Assembly (NCBI RefSeq): GCF_000006565.2
Contig: NC_031476.1
Coordinates: 4,773,900-4,837,899 of the forward strand
Length of the DNA stretch: 64,000 nt
Direction of reading: 5' to 3'
Source: Toxoplasma gondii ME49
Taxonomy: Eukaryota > Apicomplexa > Conoidasida > Eucoccidiorida > Sarcocystidae
In this document: one piece after another, positions 62,285 to 64,000 of the stretch
Layout: each line of letters starts with the position of its first letter
How positions within the stretch are numbered: position 1 is the first letter of the stretch
Notes under the pieces: model-generated
Seen by the model: the letters and a program-made list of their open reading frames with translations, nothing else
Database searches by the model: none
What the model was told of the DNA's origin: nothing
Made by a program: the position numbers and the translations under genes

Positions 62285-64000
62285 TGACGAAAGCAATAGC
62301 GTGGAACGCGTATGTGGGCTTTGCGGGCACCTATGTGGTGATCATAAAGCGGGCATCATTCAAGGGGATTTTCTCTGTGAGCGTGACGAGAATAAGCCGA
62401 TTAGGACATCTGTGGATGTATCTGCGTCTCTCCTTCTCCAAGACATGTATATATATATGCATATATATATGTATACATACTCGTATCCTTTTATATGTGT
62501 GTCCTACTAGTTCTCCATTGGTTGCAGTATCAGTGAATACGCTTTTTTTCGTGCGTCGACGCGTCTACACTTGCGCGGCGTCAGCTGTCATTCGTTTCAA
62601 GGCTGGCAGCTCATTTAGCTGTCATATGTCGTTCTGTATGCATTTTCGTCTCTTTGACAAATCGTTCGCCACACTTCAGGTTTTGAATCGGCGTCGTTAT
62701 GAAGAAGAATTCGGAGTAAGTCGAGAAGACGAACTGGATCAAGAGCAGAACTTTGCAAAAGGAAAGAAGCCGGAAGACTTCGTAAATATTTTCAAGGGAA
62801 ACGACAACGACCGATTTCGTCTAGGCATTCGCGTGGCGCAAAACTCGCTGGTCCTGTATTCTCCCTTCTACGCATCCGACATTCTCATCGCTTCTCCGCT
62901 GGGGCTGCGCATGATTGTCGGCGTCCAGGTAAGATTGAAAAGCGACGGAGCCGTCACCACCGTTTTCTATATGCCTCAGAGGAAGAAAAACGTGGTTCAA
63001 GTCCACTGCATTGCATGCGTTTCTGTTGTGATTCAAGTATCGCGTAAGTGAATTCTCTATGCAGAGATGGCTGGGTAATCGACGTTTTTGCATCTATCTA
63101 AGCAATTTGGGCAACACCGAGGTATATAGCTGTATGCATTTTCAGACCAATGCAGGTGCTTCGGGTATAACGGCGAACATGTGGAGGGACGTTGCTGCGC
63201 TTCCTCAATCGTACTTTTTCACTTGTACACAGCGCTATCCAGGAGAAGCAGTGGTTCTTCGACTTCAGCGCTCGGGCGGTCGTGCGTCATTGACAAGTCA
63301 GAACAACTCACTGCTTCTTTCATCATTTGCGCATGCACGCCACCAGCGTCGGTGCGGACAGTGCACTGCGAGTCTCTCGTCTTGGCTGCAAGGCTCGTTT
63401 ATGGACTCCTGTGTCTCTCCAGAAGATACAGGTATCCTCACGATTCTTTCTCGGTTCGTTGCATGTTCAGGGGGAAGAAAAAAGAGAGTTTGACTTTCTC
63501 TCGTCGCTCGAAATGGTGATCATCGACCGCGCAGATGTGATCAGCATGCAGAACTGGGCCTTCCTCAAAGACTGTCTTGCCGTAAGAACCGTTCAAGCTG
63601 CAAGAGAGACAAGTATACATTTCACTTTTCAAACGCCTTTTGTTGGCTCCATGTGCGTCGAGCCACATTGAAGTCGGATGTCTTTCACGGAGATCCGAAA
63701 TATTTTTTTTCACAGAGCGTCGCCCTGCGCTCGCACGGTTAAAGGCAGAATCTGCCTGCGGTGCGTTTTGACATATTTTTACCTTTATTCTCGTAGGTCG
63801 TGGAACTCTGGCCTAGTCCCTGGTGTCGATCTGGGCAGTTCCACTTTTCATGTCGAGAGCCCATTTCGTGTGTTTTGATGTTCGGCCATGTGGTAACTCA
63901 TTTCATCACGTTTATGTGACAGATAGAACAATGAAGGTTTCACACGAGAAGATAGTATCCCTCTGCAGGTGATACGCAGTTAAGTAGGTGGTACGCCGAT
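59891..64000 (+). CDS. UTP25: Gene E: UTP25 (DIEXF/DEF) small-subunit processome pseudo-helicase, 5' part
   Basis: Exons seen: 59891-62170, 62680-62928 and 63471-63581, all joined at phase 0 (880 residues). The rest lies beyond the window after the donor GCC|gtaaga at 63582. UTP25 is a nucleolar U3 snoRNP-associated protein needed for early 18S pre-rRNA processing. It begins with a basic nucleolar-type head (MGRSRLRGGNRRRG), then an Asp/Glu tract at residues 126-233. The conserved part starts near YFEYILKTRIP (residue 494). It continues with LSSYVDISFPH, LHAAAHMWKARYRV, a second acidic insert, PRILILLPFRSAAKEVVDYL (about 731), FRLGIRVAQNSLVLYSPFY, SDILIASPLGLRMIVG, and LSSLEMVIIDRADVISMQNW (from 854). 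The helicase motif II position is IIDRAD instead of DEAD, as expected for UTP25, which is thought not to hydrolyse ATP. The last exons are missing only because the window ends. Confidence 0.9.
62171..62679 (+). other. UTP25 intron 1
   Basis: The donor CAG|gtacgc and the acceptor cacacttcag are phase 0. The flanking residues (ALMPGMQQ and VLNRRRYEEEF) are contiguous in the UTP25 family. Confidence 0.85.
62229..62281. repeat. TA microsatellite in UTP25 intron 1
   Basis: A long TA run with a few G/C interruptions, about 60 bases after the exon 1 donor at 62171. A second, shorter TA run is at 62446-62475. The reading frame happens to stay open through the first run, but the conserved protein resumes only at 62680. 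Confidence 0.85.
62929..63470 (+). other. UTP25 intron 2
   Basis: The donor CAG|gtaaga and the acceptor gttgcatgttcag are phase 0, joining GLRMIVGVQ to GEEKREFDFLSSLE, which are adjacent in the family. Confidence 0.85.
63582..64000 (+). other. UTP25 intron 3 (incomplete)
   Basis: Follows the donor GCC|gtaaga. AG sites at 63798 and 63968 exist, but the frames entered do not resemble UTP25. The next exon is therefore probably outside the window. Confidence 0.6.

Noticed and set aside
62233..62679. Coding sequence through the TA repeat after UTP25 exon 1
   Set aside because: The frame stays open by chance. The donor at 62171 and the family alignment show this is an intron.
63799..63876. Fourth UTP25 exon after the AG at 63798
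   Set aside because: The phase fits, but the translated sequence does not resemble the UTP25 segment expected after MQNWAFLKDCLA.
1..64000. CRISPR arrays, insertion sequences, rRNA genes, operons
   Set aside because: None seen. The only tandem repeats are simple microsatellites and one minisatellite.

Overview
This is a nuclear window from a eukaryote, most likely a coccidian apicomplexan of the Toxoplasma/Neospora/Hammondia type. The evidence is: very long charged or Ser/Pro-rich reading frames interrupted by GT..AG introns with long pyrimidine tracts; a start context such as caaaATGG at 2287; TA and GT microsatellites confined to introns and intergenic DNA; and an AT-rich stretch carrying a scrambled piece of apicomplexan-type mitochondrial cytochrome b. 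There are no operons, CRISPR arrays or bacterial signals. All gene models were built by eye, by matching donor, acceptor and codon phase. Where every junction keeps phase I treat the model as reliable.

Layout: 1-2286 is upstream DNA of gene A. Gene A (+, about 2287-18906, five exons, about 4,870 aa) is a giant low-complexity protein with no domain I recognise. 18907-22166 is intergenic. Gene B (+, 22167-34546, twelve exons, about 1,442 aa) is a PP2A B''-gamma regulatory subunit (PPP2R3C / plant TON2-FASS family) with a roughly 930-residue N-terminal extension. Gene C (-, 40879-35839, eight exons, 746 aa) is a histidine-phosphatase / phosphoglycerate-mutase superfamily protein with intact catalytic motifs, a 31-nt microexon and a 330-residue C-terminal extension. 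Genes B and C converge. 40880-45770 is mostly non-coding between divergent genes. Gene D (+, 45771-53327, four exons, 2,133 aa) is a large disordered protein with a coiled-coil-like C-terminus. 54.05-55.3 kb looks like a mitochondrial insertion. 56.4-57.6 kb is a GC-rich island with open frames on both strands. Gene E (+, 59891 to beyond the window) is UTP25, the pseudo-helicase of the small-subunit processome.

The genes are independent nuclear genes rather than a pathway. Two have recognisable signalling folds (a PP2A targeting subunit and a histidine phosphatase) and one is ribosome biogenesis. The most interesting items are the TON2/PPP2R3C-like subunit with its extension and a probable GC-AG intron, the fused histidine phosphatase with a microexon, the cytochrome b insertion, and gene D's intron whose donor itself contains the stop codon.
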